Below are positions 8,301 to 18,079 of a DNA stretch of 35,223 bases, one piece after another (within the stretch, counting starts at the first letter, position 1; each line of letters opens with the position of its first letter). A program made the position numbers and the translations under genes. The stretch covers positions 1-35,223 of the forward strand of contig JAUQPW010000057.1 of the NCBI GenBank assembly GCA_030550175.1. The letters run 5' to 3'. This DNA comes from a bacterium. GTDB lineage: Bacteria > Moduliflexota > Moduliflexia > Moduliflexales > JAUQPW01. The notes under the pieces were generated by a model. That model worked only from the letters and a program-made list of their open reading frames with translations. It did not search any database and was not told the origin of the DNA.

Positions 8301-8741
8301 ATGTCCGTTAAAAAGGATAAGAAGTCCACTGAGGGGAATGTTCGTAGGGTTACGAAAGGATTCTACGGTTCCGAGGCTTATATTGAAAATCGGGACTCCG
8401 GTCGAAGCGATATTTTAGTGGTTGAGTACTGGAAAGATATCGATGCTCCTCCTACGGGGTCTGAGGAGTTGGAGTTAAATCAAGGGGTAACAATACCGGA
8501 TTTTGACATGATTGTCTGTTCATGCGGCTATCGAAGTGGTCCTTCTGTCCATGGAGTCATCTGGAATGACTCACCCCGTGCGGAACTCTGGATTTTCAGG
8601 GAAGGTCATGGACCCCGGGAGTATATAGATTTCTTACCTCCTCCCGATGCCAACGGTGCCTTCTCATTTGCGTTTGATGTAGGGCCCGGAGAGGTTTATC
8701 GGTTTATCGCAGTCAGTCCCTTACAGGAAGGACAAACGTAA
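8301..8741 (+). CDS. Unknown protein of 146 residues, probably beta-rich
   Basis: I do not recognise a family. The start is good, with AAGGAGAG seven bases before the ATG. The N-terminus is Lys-rich and charged. The rest alternates short hydrophobic strands with Gly/Pro turns (ILVVEYWKDID, DFDMIVCSCGYRSGPS, RAELWIFREGHG, FSFAFDVGPGEVYRFIAVS), which suggests a small beta-sandwich. No signal peptide or membrane segment is present. The two Cys in CSCG could bind metal or form a disulfide, but nothing else supports this. The stop is 32 bp before the acyl carrier protein gene on the same strand, so the two are probably co-transcribed. A role connected to an acyl or peptidyl thioester is possible but unproven. 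Confidence 0.65.
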   Translation: MSVKKDKKSTEGNVRRVTKGFYGSEAYIENRDSGRSDILVVEYWKDIDAPPTGSEELELNQGVTIPDFDMIVCSCGYRSGPSVHGVIWNDSPRAELWIFREGHGPREYIDFLPPPDANGAFSFAFDVGPGEVYRFIAVSPLQEGQT

Positions 8742-8773
8742 AAACAGCGTAGACAGCATGTGGCGAAAAACGG

Positions 8774-9067
8774 ATGGATACTGTTTGCTACGTGTTGTTC
8801 CCTACCCAACTGAGTGTGGCCGATGCAGCTTTGAAAAAAAGACTTAAAGAGATTCTGATTCAGGCAACCGGTCTTAATCTAACACCCCATGAAATTGGGG
8901 ATGATACTCCCTTGACTAAACTCGGCGTGGATTCTATGGCAGCTTTGGAAGTCGTCGTTGCCCTGGAAACCGAATTTGGGGTCTCCATTACCGATATGGA
9001 AACCGGTATGAAAGCGTTCGCCAGCATCAATTCTTTGGCTAACTTTGTAGAAAAAAATCGGACATAA
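8774..9067 (+). CDS. Acyl carrier protein (stand-alone, phosphopantetheine-binding)
   Basis: This is a 97-residue carrier protein. The phosphopantetheine attachment Ser sits in the canonical context LGVDSMAALEVV (DSM motif) at the start of helix 2, preceded by DDTPLTKLG and followed by ALETEFGVSI. The recognisable domain starts near SVADAALKKRLKEIL, so the first dozen residues (MDTVCYVLFPTQ) may not be translated. A GTG inside that stretch is an alternative start. No ketosynthase, acyltransferase or adenylation gene is nearby. It is therefore more likely a specialised carrier (for example for lipid modification or a small secondary pathway) than the housekeeping fatty-acid ACP, which usually sits with fabD/fabG/fabF. 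Its partner may be the unknown gene immediately upstream. Confidence 0.85.
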   Translation: MDTVCYVLFPTQLSVADAALKKRLKEILIQATGLNLTPHEIGDDTPLTKLGVDSMAALEVVVALETEFGVSITDMETGMKAFASINSLANFVEKNRT

Positions 9068-9119
9068 TCCCAACTTGCAACTCTCAACTAACCTGTTATG
9101 GCAAAGAATCCTCTGTCCT

Positions 9120-9148
9120 GAGTTTATCTGAGGGTTCAAGATAAACTC
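9120..9148. other. Hairpin downstream of the acyl carrier protein gene
   Basis: Perfect 10-bp arms GAGTTTATCT and AGATAAACTC are separated by a 9-base loop, 53 bp after the stop codon. No T run follows. It may be an mRNA 3'-end structure, but its function is not clear. Confidence 0.5.
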
Positions 9149-9306
9149 CCTGGCAAAGCCATCCATCACCGGAAGATCACTTCGCCGGGAATGGCACTTT
9201 ACCTGTTAAGTTACGAATTCCTGGGAGAGCCGGTAGTCAACATTATACTTACCAATCCAGGATGAGCCGGGGAGGAGGTACAGGTTTAAGGAGAATATTT
9301 TAATTT

Positions 9307-9336
9307 GAAACCGATCTTACCTGGTGGTTTCTTTTT
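9307..9336 (+). terminator. Possible intrinsic terminator for the unknown-gene/ACP pair
   Basis: The 6-bp arms GAAACC and GGTTTC are separated by 13 bases and followed directly by TTTTT. The stem is short and the loop long, so this is a weak candidate. It lies just before the convergent cyclase gene ends. Confidence 0.35.
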
Positions 9337-9365
9337 ACTGCCTGTTGTTATAGGATTGCTGCCTG

Positions 9366-10754
9366 TTATCCGTTGTTTTTGAGTTTTTTTACCTCATAAC
9401 TGATGAGAGGTTTCGTTCGTCCCTTGATGGGTACGGGGGGTAATTGATCCACATCGATCAGGTTTTTAACGTTTTGATAAACATCCTCTGTAATAAGAAT
9501 TTGGCCGCTACCGGCGACAGATTCAAGTCGGGAAGCAATATGGACATTATCTCCCAGGACCGTATATTCCAATCGCTCCAGGGATCCCATGTTGCCCGCG
9601 ACAACTTCTCCGGAATTGATCCCAATTCCAACGCCAACGTATTTTTTTCCTTCCCGTTGAAGTTGATCGCCTAACTTTTGAATTTCTTCCTGGATCTTAA
9701 GGGCTGCTCTAACGGCCATCTCGGCATGATTTTCTTGCCTCAACACAGGAGCTCCAAAGACGGCCATGATAGCATCTCCCATAAATTTATCCAGGAGTCC
9801 ATTAAAATCAAAGATGACCCGGGTCATGACCGTGAGATATCGATTTAACAACTCGACGACTTGTTCCGGAGGAATGGATTCTGCCAGGGATGTAAATCCG
9901 CGAATACTCGCAAACAGAACGGTCACTTCCTGCTTGATACCTTCTACATAAATATGAGGATTTTTAAGGATCCATTCTGCGATCTGACCGGATACATATT
10001 TACCAAACGCCTGTTCTACCCGCTCCTTATGCTGAAGGGTCTGGGCCATGGAATTGAAGGCCTGGGTCAGCGTACCGATCTCATCCTGGGATTTAACCGG
10101 TAATCGGTATTGATAATTTCCCCCGGCTATGGCTTTGGTTCCTTCTATAAGATTATAGATGGGAGTTGATATCCAGGAAGCCAGGCCCAGGGAAGCGATA
10201 CTTCCGAAAATAACTGCACCGATCAAAAATCCTATGATCCTGTGAACGGCTTCCCGGACAGCCGTATTAATAACATCCTGGGAGAGTTCCAAATGGGCCG
10301 TACCGAGCTGGAGATTGTTGTAAAATATAGGACGTAGAAAATAAAGCGTAGGAACCCCTGTTGGGGTGATAAAAGGTTGGGCTATAATTTGATGCTGAGC
10401 TTCATAAGCGTCTTTAAGCCCGGCAGGAAGTGTAAATTTTATTCCTATAAATTCTGTATGGGAGTGGGCGCGTATAAGACCCCGGTTATCTACAATAAAA
10501 GCAGCTTCGACCGATCTTTTCGAGCTTGCGTTTCTTACCAGGGAATTGAGGATCAGGTCATCTTCGTTTAAGAGGGGTTCGGCACTGGTTTGAGCCAGAT
10601 CATTGACCAGCGCTTCCCCCTGGTTCTTCATAAGGGTATATAAAGTATCTCTTTCCGAGAGAATGAATAAAATTCCAACGCCCAAAATAGTCAGGATAAG
10701 GAGCCCTGTCATGAGCAGACATAGTTTAGCCTTTAGAGTTATGGATACATGCAT
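9366..10754 (-). CDS. Membrane receptor with HAMP and class III cyclase-like domain, catalytic residues altered
   Basis: This is a 462-residue protein. It has TM1 (about 10-32), a periplasmic Cache-like sensor region (about 33-170), TM2 (about 172-193), a HAMP domain (about 194-250) and a class III nucleotide cyclase domain (about 275-455). Normal class III enzymes bind two metals through two Asp residues and stabilise the transition state with Asn and Arg. Here the first metal Asp is replaced by Ser283 (LFASIRGFT in place of the usual FxDIRGFT), encoded AGT. The Asn is replaced by His405 (GDNVHIASRLE in place of a VNLAARLE-type motif). The second Asp (Asp327 in KFMGDAIMAVFG), Lys323, Asp402 and Arg409 are retained. 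The protein may be inactive, altered in specificity, or act as a sensor or partner. It is followed on the same strand order by the LysM gene, 22 bp away upstream. Confidence 0.9.
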   Translation of the reverse strand: MHVSITLKAKLCLLMTGLLILTILGVGILFILSERDTLYTLMKNQGEALVNDLAQTSAEPLLNEDDLILNSLVRNASSKRSVEAAFIVDNRGLIRAHSHTEFIGIKFTLPAGLKDAYEAQHQIIAQPFITPTGVPTLYFLRPIFYNNLQLGTAHLELSQDVINTAVREAVHRIIGFLIGAVIFGSIASLGLASWISTPIYNLIEGTKAIAGGNYQYRLPVKSQDEIGTLTQAFNSMAQTLQHKERVEQAFGKYVSGQIAEWILKNPHIYVEGIKQEVTVLFASIRGFTSLAESIPPEQVVELLNRYLTVMTRVIFDFNGLLDKFMGDAIMAVFGAPVLRQENHAEMAVRAALKIQEEIQKLGDQLQREGKKYVGVGIGINSGEVVAGNMGSLERLEYTVLGDNVHIASRLESVAGSGQILITEDVYQNVKNLIDVDQLPPVPIKGRTKPLISYEVKKLKNNG

Positions 10755-10776
10755 GGAAGACCGTATTAGGATGTTT

Positions 10777-11424
10777 TTAAGGCTTTATAACCGTAATTTC
10801 TTCCCCTATCGCAAGTTTTTCATCCCGTAAATTATTCCACTCTTTGATGGCATTGACACTGACACCGTATTTATCGGCGATACTCCAGAGGGTATCCCCC
10901 TTTTTCACCGTATAGGAAATTTTATTTTCCTTTCCTCGGGGTTTATCTACAGATTTTGCCAGCTTTTTCTCTTCAGAAGATTTGGTAGTTTCAGGTTTTT
11001 TATCTTCGGTGGTCTCAGGTTTGTTAGGTGTAGTCCGATTGGCAGCGGTTACAGTGTCACGAAGCTGTTTTTCTAAGTTCTTTACCTTCAAGGACAATTC
11101 TTCATTTTGCTTGCGAAGTCGTGCAATCTCTTCTTCTAAGCCTTTGATATCTTGAGCATGGGTTTGGGTATTGGAATCAGAGGTTTTGACCTCGGCTTTC
11201 GATTCTCTACTATCTGCCTTGATCTCCGGATTATTGGTTTTGACAGGGTTCGTCGTGTCAACCTTTGCACTGATATTGTCTTTCCCGGTATTCGACCTGG
11301 CCGACCAGTATATATAACCTGCCAGCATGCCGATGATGGCAAGACTGCCAACTATCATGGCAATAGGTTTTATTTTATCCCTTTGAGAACGGGATATATA
11401 CTCTTTTAGGTTGTTCCTTATCAT
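10777..11424 (-). CDS. Single-pass membrane protein with coiled coil and C-terminal LysM domain
   Basis: I place the start at the ATG at 11424 (MIRNNLKEYISRS), because AAGGGAAGGG lies six bases upstream. A longer frame starts at 11604 but lacks a ribosome binding site. In the short form (215 residues), a membrane helix occurs near residues 21-40 (KPIAMIVGSLAIIGMLAGYI). It is followed by a Thr/Asn/Lys-rich linker, a coiled coil (GLEEEIARLRKQNEELSLKV...), a charged spacer, and a LysM domain (SYTVKKGDTLWSIADKYGVS...). LysM binds N-acetylglucosamine polymers such as peptidoglycan, so the protein probably ties the inner membrane to the cell wall. It ends 22 bp before the cyclase-like receptor, suggesting an operon in which envelope state and signalling might be linked (inference). 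Confidence 0.75.
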   Translation of the reverse strand: MIRNNLKEYISRSQRDKIKPIAMIVGSLAIIGMLAGYIYWSARSNTGKDNISAKVDTTNPVKTNNPEIKADSRESKAEVKTSDSNTQTHAQDIKGLEEEIARLRKQNEELSLKVKNLEKQLRDTVTAANRTTPNKPETTEDKKPETTKSSEEKKLAKSVDKPRGKENKISYTVKKGDTLWSIADKYGVSVNAIKEWNNLRDEKLAIGEEITVIKP

Positions 11425-13287
<1,863 letters not shown>

Positions 13288-13295
13288 CAGGTCAG

Positions 13296-13412
13296 TTGTT
13301 CGTTGTCTATTGTCTGTTGTTTCAGGTAAAGAATTCTTTCTCTTCAAATTAAAAGGTAAAAAGGTGCAATAAACTGTATGTTTACAAACAACGGGTAACA
13401 GACAACGGACAA
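13296..13412. repeat. Inverted heptamer-repeat element between tgt and yajC
   Basis: The left block has four 7-bp units, GTTGTTC, GTTGTCT, ATTGTCT and GTTGTTT. The right block has the complementary series (AACAACG, GGTAACA, GACAACG, GACAAAA). The 27-base arms match at 22 positions around a 63-base AT-rich spacer. The element ends six bases before the yajC start. Confidence 0.8.
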
Positions 13413-13418
13413 AAGGCT

Positions 13419-13781
13419 GTGCAGCTTATAGGTTTATCAGATATAGCCAAATTATTGGCAGGTGCTCCGGCACCTGGAGGGAGTCCCATAGAAGGCTTAC
13501 TTTCCTTTACTCCCCTGATCATCATGTTCGTAATTTTCTACTTTCTGCTGATCAGACCCCAACAAAAGCGCCAGAAAGAGATCAGGGACATGCTTGCCAA
13601 TCTCAAAAAAGGGGATAAGGTGATTACAACCGGTGGGCTATATGGGACCATTGTCGGGTTGAATGATTCCTATGTACAACTCAGGATTGCTGACCAGGTT
13701 AAGGTGAAGGTTTCCCGCAACGCCATAGCTGGATTCCAGAACGAGGCCGGCAATAACGGAGAAGGGTCTACTTCCGAATGA
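13419..13781 (+). CDS. yajC: Sec translocon accessory subunit YajC
   Basis: YajC is a 120-residue single-pass inner-membrane protein that associates with SecDF. After a short Gly/Pro-rich N-terminus there is one membrane helix (about 28-47, TPLIIMFVIFYFLLIRPQQK). The family signature follows: QKRQKEIRDMLANLKKGDKVITTGGLYGTI. The start is GTG, chosen because it gives a normal-length N-terminus. No good ribosome binding site is visible, and the heptamer repeat lies immediately upstream. The gene is in the usual order tgt-yajC-secD-secF. Confidence 0.95.
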   Translation: MQLIGLSDIAKLLAGAPAPGGSPIEGLLSFTPLIIMFVIFYFLLIRPQQKRQKEIRDMLANLKKGDKVITTGGLYGTIVGLNDSYVQLRIADQVKVKVSRNAIAGFQNEAGNNGEGSTSE

Positions 13782-13798
13782 GAAATAAGGAGTCTATA

Positions 13799-13946
13799 GG
13801 GAGTATGGGAGTGTGGGAGTGGGAAGGTGTGGGAGTATGGAAGTATGGGAGTATGGGGGTGTAAACGTATAGGGGTAATTCTTCCATCTGCTTACCCCCT
13901 CATACTCTCCTACCCCCATACTCCCACACCCCCATACTCCCATACT
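13799..13946. repeat. Inverted octamer-repeat element between yajC and secD
   Basis: A forward block of degenerate GGGAGTAT/GGGAGTGT units (13799-13876) and an inverted block (13892-13946) of the complementary words flank a short spacer. The period is 8 bp with occasional slips. The transcript could fold into a very long G·U-rich hairpin. It fills the whole gap between the two genes. Confidence 0.85.
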
Positions 13947-13963
13947 CTTTATAAAAGAGTTCC

Positions 13964-15523
13964 TTGAAAAGCGATTTAAAGTGGCGACTAGGTCTTATTA
14001 TCCTTTTACTGATAGCAGCAGGATGGTCTGTTTATCCACCCAGAGAAAAACTAAACCTGGGTCTGGACTTGCAGGGTGGAATTCACCTGGCTCTGGAAGT
14101 TGAAACGGATAAAGCGGTACAAAATGAAGTAGTCAGGGCCAAAGATTTTTTAGAAAAAGAATTAAATAAAAACAAAATCAAATATCAGCTTTTGTCGGTT
14201 AACCCGGATCATAGTCTGACCTTGCAACTGGTAGATCCCCAATCTGAATCCGGGGTTATGAAAATAGTTCGGGATAATCTTCCCAATTTTGAGAGGAAAC
14301 CCCCCCCTTCAGATAACACCAAACTTGTTCTTGGATTGGAGAGTAAAGCCGTCCAGAATATTAAGGAGAATGCTCTGCAGCAGGCCTTGAGAACTATCCG
14401 AAATCGGGTGGATCAATTTGGGGTTCGGGAACCTATTATTCAGCGGGAAGGGGAAAACCGAATTATCGTAGAGCTAGCCGGGATCAGTGATCCGGAGCGT
14501 GCAAAGGAGTTGGTGGGGAAAACTGCAGAACTTAGGTTCCAACTGGTTAGGGATGTAGCCGCAACCCAGGAAGAACTTCTCCAGCGGTATGGGGGAAAGA
14601 TTCCAGAAGGTACGGAAATACTTCCCCAGGCTCCTTCCAGTAAAACCGGTGAGGGGAAAGTTACCCGTTATTATTTGCTAGAAAAAGAAGCGAAGGTTAC
14701 CGGAGCTGATCTGAAAGATGCCCGAACCAGTCGGGATGAGTATAATATGCCGGCTGTAAGTTTTGAATTTGGCCGGGAAGGTTCTCGAAAATTCGGTGAG
14801 CTTACCGAGGCCAATATCGATAAGCAGTTGGCTATTGTTCTGGATAACAAAGTTCAATCAGCTCCTGTGATTCGCTCCAGGATTACGGATAAAGGACAGA
14901 TCACCGGGAATTTCACGGTTGAAGAGGCCTCGGATTTGGCCATTGTTCTTCGAGCCGGTGCCTTACCGGCGCCGGTTAAGATCCTAGAAGATCGTACGGT
15001 AGGACCTTCTCTAGGGCAGGATTCTATCCGTTTAGGTATTCAGGCTTCCCTTATCGGAGCCGCTCTGGTCGTTATTTTTATGATTGCTTATTACAAGCTC
15101 TCCGGCCTGATTGCCAATATTGCCCTTGCGACTAATATTTTTCTCCTTGTAGGAGCCCTGGCCGGTTTTGGGGCAACCCTGACTTTACCCGGTATTGCCG
15201 GAATTGCCTTAACCATTGGAATGGCGGTGGATGCAAACATTTTGATTTTTGAACGAATCCGTGAGGAACTGGATCTGGGTAAAACCGTCCGCTCTGCCGT
15301 TGAAAATGGTTTCTCCAGAGCTTTCGTTACTATTATCGATGCCAATTTAACCACCCTTCTTTCAGGAATTATCCTTTTTCAATTTGGTACAGGTCCCGTT
15401 AAGGGATTTGCCGTGACTCTCAGTATCGGAATCCTGACTACCCTATTTACTGCTATTACCGTGACGAAGGTGATGTTTGATCTTATGCTGGCAGGGAGGA
15501 ATGTTAAGACGCTGAGTATTTAA
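13964..15523 (+). CDS. secD: Protein translocase subunit SecD
   Basis: SecD is a proton-driven RND-like subunit that pulls preproteins out of the SecYEG channel on the periplasmic side. At 519 residues it has one N-terminal membrane helix followed by LNLGLDLQGGIHLALEVE, which is the D1 signature. A large periplasmic domain (about 45-340) includes GLESKAVQNIKENALQQAL and VDQFGVREP. Five C-terminal membrane segments contain the conserved IALTIGMAVDANILIFERIREEL. The start is TTG with a weak GAG upstream. The preceding gap is entirely octamer repeat. It is followed after 48 bp by secF. Confidence 0.95.
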   Translation: MKSDLKWRLGLIILLLIAAGWSVYPPREKLNLGLDLQGGIHLALEVETDKAVQNEVVRAKDFLEKELNKNKIKYQLLSVNPDHSLTLQLVDPQSESGVMKIVRDNLPNFERKPPPSDNTKLVLGLESKAVQNIKENALQQALRTIRNRVDQFGVREPIIQREGENRIIVELAGISDPERAKELVGKTAELRFQLVRDVAATQEELLQRYGGKIPEGTEILPQAPSSKTGEGKVTRYYLLEKEAKVTGADLKDARTSRDEYNMPAVSFEFGREGSRKFGELTEANIDKQLAIVLDNKVQSAPVIRSRITDKGQITGNFTVEEASDLAIVLRAGALPAPVKILEDRTVGPSLGQDSIRLGIQASLIGAALVVIFMIAYYKLSGLIANIALATNIFLLVGALAGFGATLTLPGIAGIALTIGMAVDANILIFERIREELDLGKTVRSAVENGFSRAFVTIIDANLTTLLSGIILFQFGTGPVKGFAVTLSIGILTTLFTAITVTKVMFDLMLAGRNVKTLSI

Positions 15524-15531
15524 TGTCATCG

Positions 15532-15596
15532 GTCCGTTGCCCATCGTCCATTATCCGCAGATTATCAACGAATGGCAACGGACGGCAACCACGGAC
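15532..15596. repeat. Short inverted heptamer element between secD and secF
   Basis: The left block reads in 7-bp steps (CCGTTGC, CCATCGT, CCATTAT). The right block carries the complementary words (TGGCAAC, GGACGGC, AACCACGGAC). The secF ATG at 15572 lies inside the right block, so the first codons of that frame are repeat sequence. Confidence 0.7.
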
Positions 15597-16723
15597 TAAA
15601 AAAAATGCAAAAAGCAGAAAAAGTCGAAAAGACCCCGGTTAAGGATAAATCTCAAAAGGTTTATAGTTCGTATCTTTTTAAACGAATTAATTACGATTTT
15701 ATCGGCAAAAGGAAAATAGCCTTTATTGTCTCCCTTATTACCGCCGTTGTGGGCCTCGGTTCGGTGATCATAAAAGGCGGATTTGATTTAGGGATCGATT
15801 TCAAGGGCGGAACTCTGGTCGAGGTACGTTTTGAAAAACCGGTTCAAATCGACCAGATTCGAGAGACCCTTCGAACGGTTGGTCTGGGAGATAGTATTAT
15901 TCAGCAGTTCGGAAGCGATAGGGATATTCTCATCCGTGTGGAGCAGAGTGCTTCGGGAGAGGATGTGGGAGGTAAAGTGGTAGAGGCTCTTAAAAATAAA
16001 TTTGGAGATAATCCCCTTGAAGTCAGGCGTATTGAGAGTGTAGGACCTCAGGTGGGAGGGGAATTGACCCGACAGGCCCAGTTAGCCCTTTTATTTGCCA
16101 TCGCGGGGATGGTCCTTTATTTAGGTTGGCGATTTGATTACGAATCGATCACCTCTATAGCCGTTATCACCGGAATCGCCCTGTTGACTATTGCTTTATC
16201 TTCCCTGGCGTGGATGTATATTCCCCTTTTGACTTCAGTTGCCCTGGTGGCAGTTTTGGTGGCCTGTATCGTTTTGGATCTTCGATTCGCCTTTGCGGCT
16301 ATTATTGCGCTGATCCACGATGTGATCGTCACAATCGGTATGTTTTCTATTACCAATCGAGAGGTTACACTGCCTGTTGTAGCCGCCATTTTAACCCTCA
16401 TTGGATATTCAGTCAATGATACCATCGTCGTTTTTGATCGAATCCGCGAAAATCTTCGGCTTCACTACAGGAGTAAGTCCTTTGAAGAGATTGTCAACAC
16501 GAGTATCAATCAAACCCTCAGTCGAACCATTTTAACGGCTTTAACGGTCTTTATCGTTACCCTCATTCTCTACCTTCGAGGGGGAGAAGTCATCAATGGC
16601 TTTGCTTTTGCAATGTTAATTGGAGTCGTTACCGGGACCTATTCGTCTATATTTGTAGCGAGCCCCATTTTAGTAGTCTGGCAAAATATCTCTAAGAAGA
16701 AAAGCTATAGTCCTAAGCGCTGA
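15572..16723 (+). CDS. secF: Protein translocase subunit SecF with extra membrane segments
   Basis: SecF is the partner of SecD. Signatures are GIDFKGGTLVEV (74-85), VGGELTRQA, ALIHDVIVTIGMFSI and LTLIGYSVNDTIVVFDRIREN. The protein is 383 residues, longer than the usual 300-330. Part of the excess is a charged N-terminus of about 45 residues. The first 11 codons of this arise from the upstream repeat, and an ATG at 15605 is an alternative start. The other part is an insertion at about 191-237 with two additional hydrophobic stretches (SITSIAVITGIALLTIALSS and YIPLLTSVALVAVLVACIVL), between the normal second and third helices. That predicts eight membrane segments instead of six. No frameshift is involved. 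Confidence 0.93.
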   Translation: MATDGNHGLKKMQKAEKVEKTPVKDKSQKVYSSYLFKRINYDFIGKRKIAFIVSLITAVVGLGSVIIKGGFDLGIDFKGGTLVEVRFEKPVQIDQIRETLRTVGLGDSIIQQFGSDRDILIRVEQSASGEDVGGKVVEALKNKFGDNPLEVRRIESVGPQVGGELTRQAQLALLFAIAGMVLYLGWRFDYESITSIAVITGIALLTIALSSLAWMYIPLLTSVALVAVLVACIVLDLRFAFAAIIALIHDVIVTIGMFSITNREVTLPVVAAILTLIGYSVNDTIVVFDRIRENLRLHYRSKSFEEIVNTSINQTLSRTILTALTVFIVTLILYLRGGEVINGFAFAMLIGVVTGTYSSIFVASPILVVWQNISKKKSYSPKR

Positions 16724-16819
16724 GTAAGGATAGAAGGTAGAAACTCCTTTTCTCATTCTCACTTTCCTGTTCCGACTACCTTCCCATCGGGTTTAGGGTT
16801 TAAGATTGAGGAGCGAGTT

Positions 16820-18079
16820 ATGCTTCCTAAGGGTTTGGGAGATCTTAAGAAACTGGTTTCAAAGGAGAAAGATATATCTTCTCAGATTGAGGAATACAAA
16901 AAGCTTCTGGAGAAGAATCCTAAAAATATTGATGTACAGCTCAAATTGGGGGATGCTTATGCTAAAGCAGGAGATAAAGAAGCGGCTATCCAGGCCTACA
17001 CCGAAGCGGCTATCCGGTATGCAGAAGAAGGCCATCTGGTTAAGGCGATTGCCGTCAATAAGATTATTGTAAGGCTTGATCCATCTAGAAAAGAAGCCCA
17101 TGAGCGATTGGCAAACCTCTATTTTCAGAGGGGCGTGAGGGCTGAGCCTCCCAAAGAAAAGGTGATCTCCAGGTCCGGTCAACCCTCCCAGACGGAAGTC
17201 TCTAAAGAAGGATGGCTTTCTTACCCTTTGGAAAAAATTTCCCTCCTGGCGGATATCGATCCCTCAGATCTTGCTTTCCTTAAAAAAATGGCAACTCTCA
17301 GGGACTTTAATGCCAACCAGGTGATCCTCCCGGAAGGAGAGAAGAGGGCCTCACTTTTTATTATTTTAGAGGGGAAGGTTAAAACCAGCGTAAAGAATAA
17401 AGAAGGGGCCTCTGTGGCCTTGGAGCCTCTGGGTCCAGGAGATTTTTTTGGAGAATTGTCCCTTCTGACCCAGATCAATCGGCAGACCTCCCTGGTCGCA
17501 GAAACTCCCTGTAAAGTCCTGGAGATCTCGGAAGCGATCTTAAAACCTTTGCTTATAAAATTTCCGAAAATCCGGACGATGCTGGAAGAAGTTTATAAAA
17601 TCCGAGAATTTAAGTTAACCCTGGCCTTGGTTCCTCTATTTAGCGATTTGAATCCGGAAGAGCGTTTATCCATTGCGAAACATTTAACTTTAGAGACCTT
17701 CCCTCAAGGAGCTGTTATCTTTAAAGAGGGCACTCCCGGAGATTCTCTTTATATTGTTAAATCGGGTCGTGTGGGGATTCATACCACCCTCATGGAAGAC
17801 GATGAGGTGAGTGTGATTAAGAAAGCTGCAAAGGATCAAAAAGAACTTTATCTCTCTACCTTGGAAAAAGGGGATTTCTTTGGGGAATCTGCACTCCTTA
17901 CCCGGGAACCCCGCTCGGCTACAGCAACCGCCATCGCCGATAACACGGAGCTTCTAAAACTGTCTCAGACAGACCTGGCCGATGTTATTAAACAATATCC
18001 TCGCATTCTATTTGTAATGGAAAAGTATCACCAATGGAGAGTTCGTAAAACGCTGGAATCCCTTAAGTCGATTCTCTAA
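16820..18079 (+). CDS. TPR protein with two cyclic-nucleotide-binding domains
   Basis: The 419-residue protein is cytoplasmic, with no signal or membrane helix. TPR helices occupy about 22-105, followed by a polar linker. Two Crp-like nucleotide-binding beta-barrels follow (about 137-250 and 268-385). The second has an intact phosphate cassette, GESALLTREPRSAT, with Glu355 and Arg365. The first is slightly divergent, GELSLLTQINRQTS, with Glu211 and Arg221. There is no DNA-binding helix-turn-helix, kinase or channel domain, so it is a sensor or adaptor, not a transcription factor. GAGGAG supports the start. It follows secF in the same direction after 96 bp. A cyclase-like receptor is 6 kb upstream. 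A functional link is plausible but not shown. Confidence 0.85.
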   Translation: MLPKGLGDLKKLVSKEKDISSQIEEYKKLLEKNPKNIDVQLKLGDAYAKAGDKEAAIQAYTEAAIRYAEEGHLVKAIAVNKIIVRLDPSRKEAHERLANLYFQRGVRAEPPKEKVISRSGQPSQTEVSKEGWLSYPLEKISLLADIDPSDLAFLKKMATLRDFNANQVILPEGEKRASLFIILEGKVKTSVKNKEGASVALEPLGPGDFFGELSLLTQINRQTSLVAETPCKVLEISEAILKPLLIKFPKIRTMLEEVYKIREFKLTLALVPLFSDLNPEERLSIAKHLTLETFPQGAVIFKEGTPGDSLYIVKSGRVGIHTTLMEDDEVSVIKKAAKDQKELYLSTLEKGDFFGESALLTREPRSATATAIADNTELLKLSQTDLADVIKQYPRILFVMEKYHQWRVRKTLESLKSIL

